NCBI RefSeq assembly: GCF_000247815.1
Contig: NC_021674.1
Span: 9,484,466 to 9,548,465, forward strand
Length of the DNA stretch: 64,000 nt
Reading direction: 5' to 3'
Origin: Ficedula albicollis
Lineage: Eukaryota; Chordata; Aves; Passeriformes; Muscicapidae
Shown here: positions 1 to 15,700 of the stretch, one piece after another
Layout: every line of letters starts with the position of its first letter
Position numbering within the stretch: the first letter of the stretch is position 1
Program-made: the position numbers and the translations under genes
The notes under the pieces: generated by a model
The model's database searches: none
What the model saw: the letters and a program-made list of their open reading frames with translations, nothing else
What the model was told of the DNA's origin: nothing

Positions 1-212
1 TTCCTAGGGGAGAACCTGTGTCTCCAAGGGGTCTCCTCATGCCTTTCTAAACCAGCTGCCTCCCTGGGTTACAAAACTGAAGTTCATGTCTGTTGCGGGT
101 TGAGTGTTTTCTGTTACTGTGTCAATTTGGGGAATTTTCCCCATTGTCATGCCGATGGAGCTGGCTGGGTCACACCCAGGACCTCTGATGTCTCTGGACA
201 AAGGGGGTAGGT
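1..212. other. Left-edge noncoding sequence
   Basis: Ordinary unique-looking sequence runs up to the first poly-G run. I recognise no gene or repeat in it. Confidence 0.5.
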
Positions 213-1538
<1,326 letters not shown>

Positions 1539-2326
1539 CTGTTTCAAAGGAAAACTTCTGCCTTTATTGGCAGATACCTGTCCTCCAAACCAGGACAATG
1601 TCACCTTTCTCATCCAGCCCATAGGATTCCAAGGGATTCAAGCCTACACCCAGGCAAATTTCATTGGGGACTGATGCTACTGGGACCGAGCATGATGACA
1701 GGGTGCTGGGCAGTTGCTGGTGCCACAACATGCTGCAATTCCTGCCTGCGTCGGTAATCAGCGTGGCTCAGTGCCACGAGCTGTGATTAAGTCATTAGTC
1801 AGATGCGTGAAAATATTTGAGATTACAAGTCGATGCTGAGTTCCTTCTTGGAAGGGTTGAGGAAATTAATATATAGCTCTGGTGGACACGAGGTCAGAGC
1901 CTGTCACACACAAGACACCGTGCTGTCACCTCGAGCACAGACATGAGCCTGATCATCAGGTGCTGGGCTTTTCCAAAGGAGCGCGCTAATTCCTCCGACT
2001 GGTCACAAGCTCAGCCTTGGGTTCATCAAGGGCTAATCATCAAATCATTGCAGAAAAAATTGAAGCACCCCGAGCCTGGCAGGTGATTCTTTCTTTCTTT
2101 CCCATGCCCAGTGGTGTGCACTTGCACCTGCACTGCACTCAGGCAGAGTAAAGGGGTGGCTGTGTAATCATCCACAATCAATCAGGCCGATCGTGTACGC
2201 CGATTAAATTATGTTCCTCCACCAGTTCTTAGAAATGTAATTTGCTTTAAGTTAATAAGCAAACATCTACCCTCTCAAAGTGTATTTGCAGAGCTGTAAA
2301 ATCAAGGGGCACTTCATAAAGGCAGC

Positions 2327-2357
2327 GAGGAGGGAGGGAGGGAGGGAGGGAGGGAGA
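2327..2357. repeat. (GGGA)n microsatellite
   Basis: About seven GGGA/GGAG units form a purine tract, which could adopt triplex or quadruplex structures. Confidence 0.85.
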
Positions 2358-5300
2358 GATGGAGCTGTGGTACCAGCACAGTGTTTGGTCAGGATGCTGC
2401 TGGAGTCGGCCACCTGGATGGACAGGTGTCAATCCCCCTGACATACTTTAATCAATTAGTTACGTGGAACAAGAATTGCAGTCCTTTCAGAGGGACTCCC
2501 TTTGAGTACAACTGCAGAAGAGGAGGTTTAAGCAGAACATGAAGCCTGCTGCTGTCCCTTTGCTGAGGACAGGATTGTACCCCATGGACTCTGGGATATA
2601 TTTCTTTGCTTGTCCTTGAATGTGCATTTAGAGGGAAAGTTTGTTCAGCATTTGCAGTGATTTCTCCACCAGCTGTGCCCTACTTGGTGCAGTAAGCAAG
2701 ACCTCCACCAGCAGTTCCCAGGTGCATCTCTTGGGTTGCTCAGGTGGGAGAAGGTGTTTGGCTGCTGCTCAGCATCACAGCTGTGCTCCCATGGACCATG
2801 TGAACACACATCCCAGCTTTCCCAGACATCCAGTCTCAAAATTAAAGTCTTTCCCCCCCACCCCCTCTTCTTTTGTTCTTCTCTAAAACAAGATCTCTGA
2901 AGCTGTCGTGTGGAAAGGACACATGCATTTTCCCAGGGAGGGGGACATGGCAGCATCTCCCCCTCACCCAGCCCACAGCACAACCCAAAAAATGGAGGAG
3001 GCAGGTGTGACTTGAGCAAGGCACATTTAAATGCCTTTAATGAGGCGAAATGAAAACACCACACGTCGCTTGCTACAGCTGCTGTATCAGTCTGGAGGGT
3101 GAAGTAGTAAGAAAATCAGCACATAATCAGCATGTGAGTGCTCCCAGCACCCACAGGATGGGTCCAGTTTATAGCTTGGTTGAAGAAACAAAACAGATTT
3201 TGAGTTTTTGAAAATACACAAAACCACAGATGTATATATGTTTTTGCTTGTATACGCAGCCAATGCTATTTTTTTTTTGGTCTTTTTTTTTGTCTTTTTT
3301 TCACCCCCTCTGCATGTCATGGAAAAAATCCTCTGCTTTCTGCCTGAGAACTCATCTGCCAGAAGGCCTGCTTGTTGTAGCTATGATTTAAGCCACATGA
3401 GCTGGCTGCGTGGTAACAGAGTAATACTCTTTCTTCGGCTTTCTCACTCGAACAATATGATTAACACAGTGCTTTCTGGATGGCTTAAGTCTGTCAATCC
3501 AAGGAAGAAGTTAAAGGGAAGGAGGCCACCATGAGCTCTGTCCAAACAAGGCTTTTTTAATCATTGCTCCAGGGAGAGCAGCCAGGACCTGATTGAAAGT
3601 CCCCCTGGGGCCAGGCTGGCAAAGCCAACTTCAGCCCCTCATTTTGAGGGTTGTGAGATGCCTACAGCAAGCCCAAAGTGGCCTGGGCTCACCAGATCTT
3701 TTCTGAGCAGCTCCAGCAGCACCCAAAGGGAGGTGCTGCTCAGACACCACTGGTGACATGGGACATTTTTGGGGGAGGAACTGAAAGGCTCCTACCAACT
3801 ACAGAGGTGTTGGGCAATGAGCTTCCAATGTTGTACTCCAAGCATTTCAAATCTCTCATTTTCTCTATCCAACTGAGGGGTCCTATGGGACAGGGCTACA
3901 AGCAGCTCTTGATCTTACTTCTCTAGACCTGCCAGGGCCCATTGTGCTTGCTCCTTCTCTGGGGCCTGCATCTGGATCCTATCAAATGGTTTGGGGTTTC
4001 TCTTTGCTTTTAAGGGCACCGCTGGATTTTTGGAGCCAGTATTTGGCCATTCGTAGCCATGTTTCATTCCTGGACTAATATGACTGATACCAAATCTCCT
4101 CGCTCTCACCTGAAGGATCAAAATGTTTCTTGGCAATGGTCTTTAATTTGCATTTACAGTCACTGAACTTCATTTGGCAGGTACTTGTCCTTTCAGCTGG
4201 GAAAACTTCCTTCCTTCAACCCCTTGGTTTTAGTTGGGCTTTCCTGAAGGAAGTCACTGGGGTGTTGAAGAAGAAAAAGCCCTGTTCTGAAGTTGCCTGC
4301 AGGCTCAGGGTATGGCAGCCTGCTGCAACCCAGAATGAATCAGAGCTGTGAAAGCACAGGCTCGCTAGCAGGAGCCAGCATCCCACCTTCCTAGAAGTGC
4401 TCAGCTCTGCCTGCCCACCAGCCACGACTCTGGGGGCTCCACTGTGCCCAACATCATCCTGAGGAAGATGCAACACCATTCAACCCACTCTTGCTGGTCT
4501 TTGCCAGAACCCCACCACCACCAAATGGCCTCTAATGGCTTGGTGATGAATGGCCCCTAATACATACAGGCTGTGTCTGACAATGAAATAACCCACCCCA
4601 GAGCCTCAGCACTGCTTTGGAGCAGGCTGGTGAACTCAAGCAGAGACCAGGCATGGGTAGGAAGCAGTGTGAGCTGGAGACCACTCAGGGGCAGCACTTT
4701 GGATGGGGTTACCTTGCCTAGGGCTGCAGCAGGCTTGGACAGCAGTAGGATGTTGTCAGCTGGGCTCCAGACCGGGAAGCCACCCACCATACACTTGATT
4801 TATTAATATATGTGTTGTCTTTGGGGCTTGATGATGGCCCAGAAGACACTTGGTAACCCAAGCTCATCCTCTTCCTCAGTGTTGGCAGCATTGGTGCTCC
4901 TCGGGAGGAGTGACCAATGCCATGCCCACCAAGCCAAGGTTCATAGCCATTGGAAACAAGGCTTTCCCAGCAGGAAAACTAAGAAGTGGAGGGCAAATGT
5001 GTTGTTTTTAAAAACCTCATCCCCCAATTGTGCAAAAGGGAAAGAGAAATGAAACAGTCACGGAATGCCTCCTGAGTCACTCAGGCACACTAAGGTGTGG
5101 TGTCACAGAGCTTGGCAGATCCACCCTTGCTCTGCTGCCTCCACAGCTGGAGCCAAGCAGTTTCTCAGGGCTGGGTCTTGGCTCTGTTCCTGGGTACAGC
5201 AGCCCTGCCATGCCAGGACCAGCTGCTGCCCACCCCTGGCCTTGGCAGAGCCCATCCCTTGTGTTGCTCTGGGATGAGGCACACAGAGGCAGCCCATGGT

Positions 5301-7007
5301 GTTGTCTCGTACCGTCCGACGAAGCAAAGGGAATCACAAAAACTGCAGAAGCAACATGGCCAAAGCATCAGAGAGATGAAAAGGAGGACTTTTTTTGGAT
5401 GCAGACTCATAGCAAAGCTGGGCTTTGACCCCTGTGAGGCCAGGAAATGTAGGTGTGGTGTCCACACCTGGTTCTGGTGGCAACAATTTTCACTACTTAG
5501 CAACAGTTGTTATGTAGCAATAATACTTGGCAGGTTTCAGGGCACTTGAGAAATATTAATTAATCTGCACACCAGCCTTGTCAGGTAGGCAGCTAAATAT
5601 TTTCACCTGTGTTTGGCAGCTTGGGAAGTGAGACCACAAGAGAAAAAAAAAGCAGCAGTTTGTCCATAGTCACAAGCAGCTGCCAACATGAGGGTAGCAC
5701 TCAGCAGCTGTCTCAGAACAGGAGAGCTGATGGAAAGGAAAACCGAAGGAAAACCAGATAGTGGTTTCATCAGGGGATTTAAAGGAAGCACCTTTTTTTC
5801 AATCCAGTGAAGCAAACCTCAGAGGGACTTCTCTGCTGCTGGCACTGGCGTTTCACAGCTCAGTTTAATTATACTAATCACTTTGATGATGACTCCTGAC
5901 ATTCACCTTCATTAGCCACTGGCAGCCACACTCAGCTGCTGCGACTTCAGAGCTATCAATGTCTGCTTTAAATAACCCATGAGTAAAATCAGCTGGGAGA
6001 CAGTGTGTCTGGGTTCTCCTCTGGCGTAGCCTGCATGGAGGTGGCTGGGAATGCAAGACTGAAGCCAAAACTGCGGTTTAACCCTGGTTGAGCATAGGCA
6101 TGATCTTTCTCTGGATGTCTTGGGGTGGGGAGAGCTTTCCTCTTTGGTACTGAGAGCAATGGCAGAGTGGAAGTGGAGAGTGGAGGTGATGTACAGGGAA
6201 GGACTAGGTGAAGTCAGGAAGTCCAGACCATGGCAGCACCTTCCCAGTTGCTTTGGGAATGGTGTCAATCCTACACCTTCTGTTGTATAAACAAGTAGCT
6301 CATGCCATAGCCAGTCTTAAGCCCAAGGGGTTTTTTTTGCCCCAGTGTCCATTGTCCCCAAACAAACAGCAATTCAGGTCACAATGAGGGTAGTCATATC
6401 TTAAAGGCAGGGGACAGGACAGCTGGAAGGGCAAAGCAAAAGGCAGGAGGACACGTGGTGCCACAGCTATCCTTCAAAGCACAGGGCTGCATGGCCAGAG
6501 AGCAGCTGGACCCTGTCCCACAGCTCTGAGGCCCTTTTTGTGGCCACAATGCCCTTGCTGGCAGTGTGCTTTGCTTGCCTTAAACCAGCATGAAATGTAG
6601 GAAAATCACAAAATCCCAGACAGGTCACAAAGGCAATTAGGTGTTGTGATGCAGCTGCTTTGGTTTTCCTTCCTTATGGTTTGTTGTGTTGTTTCCAGCT
6701 TGTGATTCTCATTTTACTAGGAATGCTGCTCAGGGAGCACAGACAGAACTTTCAGTGATGCCATTTGTCAAAACAGAGGAATTTGAGCTCTGCAGAATAA
6801 AAACAGAGAGTCAGGTGAGATGCTATTGCTGTGTACTTAAAGATGCCACAGCACTGCTAAATGCTGTTTGTCACTCGTGTCTGAGCAATACCAATTATCA
6901 TCCTCGAAAGGCTAGACAGGGTGATGATTTCAAACTGCTAGCAAGCAGTTTCCCCAATACTGACCCCAGCCCCAAAGCCTTTCCCTGCAATGTTTCTGTA
7001 TGAGGAT

Positions 7008-7025
7008 ATTATTTTGCAAAATAAT
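7008..7025. other. 18-bp perfect palindrome
   Basis: ATTATTTTGCAAAATAAT equals its own reverse complement. The TTGCAA core resembles palindromic bZIP (C/EBP-type) half-sites. Function is unknown. Confidence 0.5.
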
Positions 7026-8029
7026 GCCCACAATAAATCCACTTGTGCAGATTTTATTAGCAGCGACCCATCATTCATTAACTGCTGCAGCGTGCTAAAA
7101 ACACAGGAAGGCACCTGTTTATAATTAAGAAAAAATAAAACCCATAAAACTTTTATGTTGTAAAAGCAGCACCATTTTAGCATGAGTAGAGCTGTTTGAG
7201 ATACCAGACTGGAGTAATGCTCTCTGTGCCTGTATCCCTTCTGAAACCATCACTGGGATGCTGAATTTATGAATGCTGCACTGAGTGTGGCACTGCTGCT
7301 GTGGGGTAGTGGAACACTTAAATGCCATTATAGCTTTGATGCTGTGTTATCATGAGAGGACTGATATTTAAAAAAAGAAAAGAAGGAAGATATGATAGTT
7401 TCACTTTGAGGGATTTTAAGTGTTCCTCCATTCAGCATTCATAACAGGCGTTTTCCTGAGTGTGAAAGTGCATGGGGAAAGGATGGTAATATCAAGACCC
7501 TGTTCTTTGGGAAGGAGATTGCCCATGACATGTCCTGAGTGCTTCTCTTTTTCCCTGAAAATCCTGTTTTGCATCAAGCTAGATTTCTCAGTGCTGGCTC
7601 GGTTGTGCTGTATCTGCTGTATATTTTGGCTGGTTTCTCTGTGACACACATCACACAGTCTCTTAGGAACGCAGTGGACTTTTGCACTCTCACTCCGGAG
7701 GATGTTGTCACTGCAAGCCCTTCCCATGCAGCCACAGGAGTGTTTCTGAACGCTCCTCTTGAGGAGCGCACACCCTCCTTTCCAGAAAGGCGTTTTTCCC
7801 GCTGCCAAACCACATGGGCAGAGCTCCCTCTGCTTCAAAGGCAGCCTTGGCTTGCCAGAGCAGATGCTGGTGGGCAAAAGGCAGCATAGGAATGGACACG
7901 GGGACAAAGGAGAGAGGCGCTTCTGCCCCAGCAGGGTCCTGCTTTGCAGAGCACCCAGCTTCCCGAGCTGGTTTTATCGCAGCTCCAAAGGCAGGAGTAA
8001 ACTTCCCCAAGCCCTAAAGCCACATGAGC

Positions 8030-8350
8030 TGCCACTCGCTGTCGGGATGGGCAGGGTTGCACCCTCCGCACCCTGCCCCGCCGCGGGAAGGGAGGGGGAC
8101 TCGGTGCTGGCCGTGCCCCGAACCTCTCCCGGCTGCCAGGGAAAGCAGCAGCAGGCACTGCTGGCAGCCAGGCAACCACGGGGACACGGGGAGGGGAGAG
8201 CAGGCAGCTCCTCCAGCCCTGCCTGACGGCTCTGCTCGGGATGGGCATCCTGCTGGGATGGGCTGGCGGCAGGATTGCGCTGGGCACACGCCTCCCGCAC
8301 CTCCCGGCCAGCCCCTTCAGAAACGGGGCAGCAAATAAGAGGGGAATCGA
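8030..8350. promoter_or_regulatory. CpG-rich patch, possible small CpG island
   Basis: By eye there are roughly two dozen CpG dinucleotides in about 320 bp, including CCGCCGCGGG near 8078-8087, against CpG-poor flanks. No exon or protein-coding start is evident. It could be a promoter or enhancer for an unannotated noncoding RNA, or a GC-rich remnant. Confidence 0.4.
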
Positions 8351-8971
8351 TAAAAACAATGGAGGCTCACAAACTCCTGGTTTCTGTATGTCTTCCCGAA
8401 TGTGTATACAGATTTTGATCCAACAGACACACTATTTTTAGTGTCCTTTGGGGTATGTTTGGGAGCAAGCCCTTAACTGTTGCTGTGCTGCTATAGAAAC
8501 CGTATCCATGTACACTGACATGTTTACAATTGCTTTAAACGCCATAAACTTTCAAGGGCAAAATCAAGCAGCTTATTTCCATTAAAGTAACTGCCCTGGT
8601 GTGGGTTTCTTCTAGTTTTACATTAATTAATTTAGGGCCCTTCTCAGCTTCACCCAGCCCCACGGAGCTTTTGTTTCCAGAAAGGTTTGCCAGCTCTTGC
8701 TGCCATGGTGCTTGGCAAACCTGGAGCAGAGCAGTTGCAAATCTGGATTGAGGAAGAGAAAATTTTTTGCTGGCTCTGCTCGACCATAGGAGGAGTGTTT
8801 GGCAGATACCAGGGTGTCCATGCAAAGCAGAACCTCCTGCCTGCCCATGCTGCATCCTGATGCTGGAGAATTGCTCTGAGAGGTTGTTCAGTACTTAAGG
8901 CCAGCTCATGTTTATCTGGGACGGAGCAACTTTAAAAAAAACAACAAAAAAACTACCCCACTCAACTCCCC

Positions 8972-9938
<967 letters not shown>

Positions 9939-11639
9939 AAAAAAAAAGACAGCAAAGCATTTTAGTTTTGGCTTCCACGTCCCATTTTTTTTTTAAGTCA
10001 CAATTTTTCTCCTATGACAACTATTAGAAAAGGGTAGAAAAAAAAGGGTGAGGTTTTTTTCCAGCATCCCAAGTGGGCAGCATACATGTAAGAGAATAAT
10101 TTTCCCCTGAATGTGAGATGTGAGATGGATGTATCATTTGAGCTGGATGAGGAGCATGGAGTCCATCCCATCCTCCCATTTAACCTCCAACTGCAAGCTG
10201 GGTTCAAGTGCACTTTCCCTTGAAGTACCAGTGCCAAAACAACCATGCCAGGGCAAGGCAGCTCCATCCATGGGCAGGCAGGGATGGATGGCTGGGCACA
10301 CCTCAGAGTGGCCATCACCCACACCCCCCTGCCTCCTGCTCCCTGTATGAACCCCACCACTTTGCTGTGTTCAGCTGGGCACTCTGGCAGAGACACTCAC
10401 AGACTCAAACACACCAAACTGGTTTTCCCTGTCCAGGAGCAAAGTCCAAAGAAGGATTTGGCCTCCAGGGTCCATGTCTCCAATGAGCACTCTGTGGCTG
10501 TGGAGGTGTGAGCTTTGAAATTGGTCCTGTAAAGATCTGTGTGTGCTTTGCTGAAGTTAATCTGGGTTTCCCCGAGTTACCTGAGATCAGTGGAAATCAG
10601 GTCCACATGGAAGTAAAGGAAAGAAGTGGGGAATTCTGCTGAGTTTGTTCCTAAACTGATTTAATGCCTCCAACCTTGGCACCACCTACTTTGTCTCTTT
10701 CTTGTGCAAATATGCCTGTGCTTACCTGATTATTATTTGTCATTCAACCCTGCAACGGTCAATTATTTGTGTTTGCTGGGTCATGCTATGCAGAACAAAA
10801 AGACAACCAAATAAGTAGCATCTGCAGTAACACCCAAACAGGTGAATAGAGGCAATGGCTGGCTGTGGGTGGCCATTTCCCTGAGCCAGCAGTTTCACCC
10901 TCTGCGTGCCTGCAGAGAACAAGAAAGTGGCCATCTGACCCAACCCCTGCTTTGGTGGAGGATCCTGTGCTGTGCTGTTCTACACAGAAAGCCCCAGGTG
11001 AAATTCACAACCCCCATGAGATGCTTGTGCAGCAGAGGCAGTCACAGTCCTGATGCTCTGGCCCCTGTGTGGTAGAAACCACAGTATCTAGAGCTCAGAT
11101 CTTAGCCCAGTGGCCAGTTTCTGAGTGGCTGGGTGCTGGCAGGTTATCCCCTATTGATGTGCACACTGCAAAGCAATTAAAAGTCAGCAGTCAAAAAAAA
11201 CCAAAACTCCACATCTTTTTGTCTAAAGAACATATCTGCCTGCAGCTGGAGTTTCTACTCCCCCAGAAGTCTAGGCAGAGGAGGCTGGACTCAAAGCCTT
11301 TCAGACCACAGAATGTGCCACAAAACTCATCTTGGGAGCTGCTTAAAGGGCTAAAAAAACAACATGTAGAAGGGGATGCTCCCAAAGGTCCTGTCCCCAG
11401 CTGCAGTGCTGTCCCTTTACACAGCAAGTCAGGCAATGATCTCAGGACCACCCTCAGGACAAAACCTGCCCCTGCCTCCCTCTTTCCAGCTCCCTTCCAT
11501 GGCCCAGAGACAGATCCTACGTGACCCTGCTGCTGTGTGATCAGGAACTCATTGCTGGTAAAACAGTCTCAACCCGGGGAGTTCTGGCTCCATTTCTGTT
11601 ACTGGCAAACAACACAGCCTTCTCCTCACCCTTTCCTGA

Positions 11640-11925
11640 GCTGTTTGGGTGCCCAGGCACGAACCGGTCGGGTGATGATGCATAAATTAACTTGGATTAA
11701 TTGGGTGCCCATGTGTGAGCAAGCCGGGCGCTGGTGCCTGACTCATTTGGGTGCTCATGCATGGACAGAAAGGGCTCTCATGTGAATTGGTCAGGCAGTC
11801 ATGGGGGCATGCATGTGCTGCCCAGGCATTGTCTGGGGACTCATGCAGGAATTAACAGGGTGCTGATGCAGGCGCTCATCAGCTGCTCGTGCATGAACCT
11901 ACTGGGTGCTCCTGGGTGAGATCAC
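11640..11925. repeat. Degenerate minisatellite, about 25-35-bp units
   Basis: Phrases of the type GGGTGCTCATGCATG recur about ten times with variable linkers such as GAATTAAC or GAATTGGTCAGG. Similar phrases continue at 12590-12725. The units are too diverged to give an exact period by eye. Confidence 0.6.
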
Positions 11926-12589
11926 TGGAGCTCATGCCCAGCTCACTCCTCTCCTTGAAGATCATCCTTAAAAGCCAATTGAACACAAATCCACCATCAA
12001 TTTTACTTTCAATGTCATCACAATCCTAATACACAATGATTTCAAGCTCCTCTCCTGCTTCCTGCACACCAGAGGGGTTAGTACTGAAACAATGTGTGAT
12101 TATGCACTAAAATTTCACTCCTTGCCCCTGGGGACCAGAGAGCCTGGGAGTTATCATCATTACAACCCCAATTTTAGTTTGCTATGAACTCCACCCCTTA
12201 CACCATGAACCATACCAGGGTCAACATTATCAAACTCCAAATATTTGTACTTGTCATGATTTCACCCATTGTCCCCAAGAACAAGGATGGAGGAATTAAT
12301 GTTGTTAAAACCTGGATGAAATACTCATTGCAAACACTCATACCTGCAAAACACTTAGCCAGGAAGGCCACAGCAGTCTGAACAAATAAGCACTGCAAAC
12401 CCCAGCCCTTGCACCTATTACAAATGTTAGGCCTTGTGCCTGCAAGAAGAAAAATTAGGGCAGTTCAAATGCAACACTTTTTCCATCTGTGTCCTCAGAG
12501 CTCTGTCACCAACTTTGTTTTCCTGCTCCAGTTCTCCAGCTCAGTGCTAGGAAGCGATGGTTGCCCACCTTCTGCACAGAACACTTGTT

Positions 12590-12725
12590 AATGACTCTTC
12601 ATGCTCATGTGTAGGTTGTTCAGCTGCTCATGTGTGAGTGAATTGAGCACTCAGGTGCAAATTGCTTTGGATGTGAAAGCAGGAGCTCCCTGGATGCTCA
12701 TGCACAAGAGAATAGGATGCTCTTG
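12590..12725. repeat. Second block of the degenerate minisatellite
   Basis: Several GCTCATGTGTGAG- and ATGCTCATGCAC-like units resemble those at 11640-11925. About 660 bp of unrelated, A/C-rich sequence separates the two blocks. Confidence 0.45.
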
Positions 12726-15700
12726 CAGGGGGCAGGAGACGTCTCTGCCTGCACACAGCTGAGCAGGGCTGCAGGGCACAGCCTGGCACAGCCTCCACAC
12801 CAGCAGTGGGCTCTGACTTTGGGCTGTTTGGTTTCCCTTCCCCCTCCCCACAGTGCTGCATCTGGGAGCACAGCCCCAGCATCCCACAGCCTGTGCTTTA
12901 GGTCAAGCTCCTGGAGTTTCATCAGCCACTTTTGAGTCCCAAAGCTCCGAGAAATCCTCACAGGCTGGTGAGGGAGGGGCAAGAAGGGACTGAGGTATCT
13001 GATTGTGGGTAATACTTTCCGTGGGCATGTGACACTGGTGACAAATGCTACATGTTTCTAGTCCAAGGCAGAGATTTGGCAATCCCAGGGCCAGCTGTGA
13101 ATTCCTTCAGTCACGTTAGTTAGCACCTTGCTTGGCAGCTGTCATTGCAGATGCTTGCAGAGTCACGACATGGAAATCCGGGGGTGCTAATGCAGCTCCA
13201 AGGAGCTGGAAGGGGGCAGGAGCTGGAACCATCCAAGTCACACCACTCACACACAGCTTCTTTCTGGAGCCTGTCCTCCAGCCTGGACCACAGCCACCAC
13301 ACCCTCTAAGGGGACTGACATGTGACCCTCTGTCAGTGTGGCATGGGAACACTGATCTTTGGTGGCACTGTCAGCTCTCCAAGAGCAGGAGTATTGGGGT
13401 TGAGACACCTGGTGTTCACTGGGCTCCAAAGGTGAGGAATTGCTTATCCAGAGGTATCTCTGGTGCAGATCTGCCTGGCTGAGGGGGTTTGAGGGTCCTG
13501 GAGACTTGGTCTGTTAGCAAAAGCCCGGTGTCCTCGCAGCAGGACAAGGGACAAATTATGGCAGGTAGCTGCTGATGCCAAGCAAAGTTGGGGCTGCAGA
13601 GTGGGACCTCCTCAAGGCTTGGTCTGCACCTCCCCATGAGCTGTGCAAGGTGCCCAACACACTGTTCTCAGTGAACAATGCAACACAACACTGGCCTCTT
13701 AATCCCACTGAGCTGAGTGCGAGTTAAGACCTTTCCCAAGGGGCAGCATTCAGCTGGCATCGCTGCTGGGCACAGAACACAGCTTCCAAATTTGTACCTC
13801 AGGTGACAGCACCATCAGGAGACACTCAACCCACCCCATCGCAGATAGAAACACAGGGAGCCTCTGTCTGAAAACTGGAATAATTTCGAAGGCAGGATCA
13901 CTGAGCACAGCAGGAATGTGAAATTATCACCATGGAGAAGTAGACTTCAGCTCAAAGCATCCCAAAATGATTTCTTCTAAGGCTCTGAAAATGGTTTACA
14001 GAAACCATAAATACACCACATAAATAATGACACCTCATGGCAGGGTTTCTCCGTATGAATGCCCAGGGATGAATTCCTCCACATGTGAATTGCTCAACAG
14101 GCTGCCTGTATTTATCTCTACACCTACAAAACCTGCAGGCAGAGCATCCAGGTGTGCTCCTGCCTGATGTCACCAGCACCTTGTCCCCAAACCCATATAT
14201 TTCTTTGGGCAGCTTCTGAAAGCCCCATGGCACCACTGAGGGAAGCACGGAGCAGCCTCAGACAAGCCCTGAGGACCAGCTGGTGCACCATGGCAGGGCA
14301 CAGCACATCCCTTCCCCCAGGCACCATGCCCCGCGTGGAAGAGCCTCTGACACCTGGGAATGGGCACTTGGTGAAAACTGACCATGGGGAAAGCCAGAAA
14401 AAAAAAGGGGGCTTTTTTTCCACTGTACTTAAAGGGAACAGTTTTAATGGGAAGAGAACGAGTTATGGTAATAGAGGGAAGTCCGAGGGCAGGCAGGGAT
14501 CTGCCTCCCATTCACTGCAAAAGGCAGCAGGAGGGGGGGTTGCTTTGCCTGAAGACAGGATTAGCTGGCATTTCAAGAGGAGGTGGCTGAGGTAAGTATT
14601 TGGTAGGAAGAATCACATGCTTTAAGTGTTCACTGAAGTTTCAGGAACCATTTTCATATGCTTCTGAAATATTTCCTGCTTGACAAAGCCACAGAGAATC
14701 CCGACAAGGACCAGAGGAGTCTGGTGCTGCCTCGTGTGGCATCTCTTCAAACAGCTCCGTAGGAAGGACTCAGAGGTTGCCAGAACAGGTATTTCTTGCT
14801 GCACTTTCTTCTCTGAGTAAGGAGATATCTTCATACACATTAATGTACACAAGCATCTGGAGGCCAGGCAGGCCCAGTAATACTGCATGCAGAAGAAAGC
14901 CTGATGTGTGTAAAGAGCACGAAAAGACTTGCAAAGCAGTGGTGGTGGCTTCTTACTCAGAGGCCACCAAACTCTGAAAGGTAACAGGGCTGTGAATGCC
15001 AAAATAATTCATCAGGTGGGAGGAGGAAAACTTGAGTACTCTCAGGCAAACATGTCCTCTGAGGAAGGGTTGAAGAGCTGTGTAATAACAGATGAGACTT
15101 TAAAAATTGTCTGTGGCCCCAGGAATGATCCCTGCGCAGGTTGGTGGGTCCTGAAAGGGCCTTGCTGCTGCTCCAGAACTTTTTAAGCTTTTTAAAGCTC
15201 AAACCATTGGGCTGATCTCAGCTCTAATAAAAGGGGGATGCTTCAAATTACTTTCACAAGAAAAGTTGTCACAAACACTATCCATCGTTTCACCATGGAT
15301 GGGGCATGATTGATTTTCATCCTTTCCTTTAGGGAGAGACAGAATCAAGATGAACTTTGTTCTTGCTCTTAGATCTTGATAGACTTCAAATGGATCTGTC
15401 CAGCCATGAGATGTCCACATGTGCAACTCTCCCATTCCTCCTGCATTTGCTGAAGACTGAAACCATCCCAAAAGAGCATTTCCAGAGGAAAGGCTGCCAT
15501 TCTTTACAGGTTTGAAAGGGCTCATGAGCATATGTTCCCCCTTGCCACAACTGCTGAACCACTCAGCTGGGAATCTGCTCAGCAGGATAGGCTTCAAAAC
15601 ATTCTTACAAGAGCTCTGGCAATAAAAGATGCATGCCAGGACAGCAGATAAAACACTTAAAAGGCAATTGGAGTTGAGTTTGCAGCCACTGGAGTTGATT

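Noticed and set aside
12000..12590. A/C-biased segment considered as a nuclear mitochondrial insertion
   Set aside because: I could not match it to any mitochondrial gene, and its translation did not look like a mitochondrial membrane subunit.
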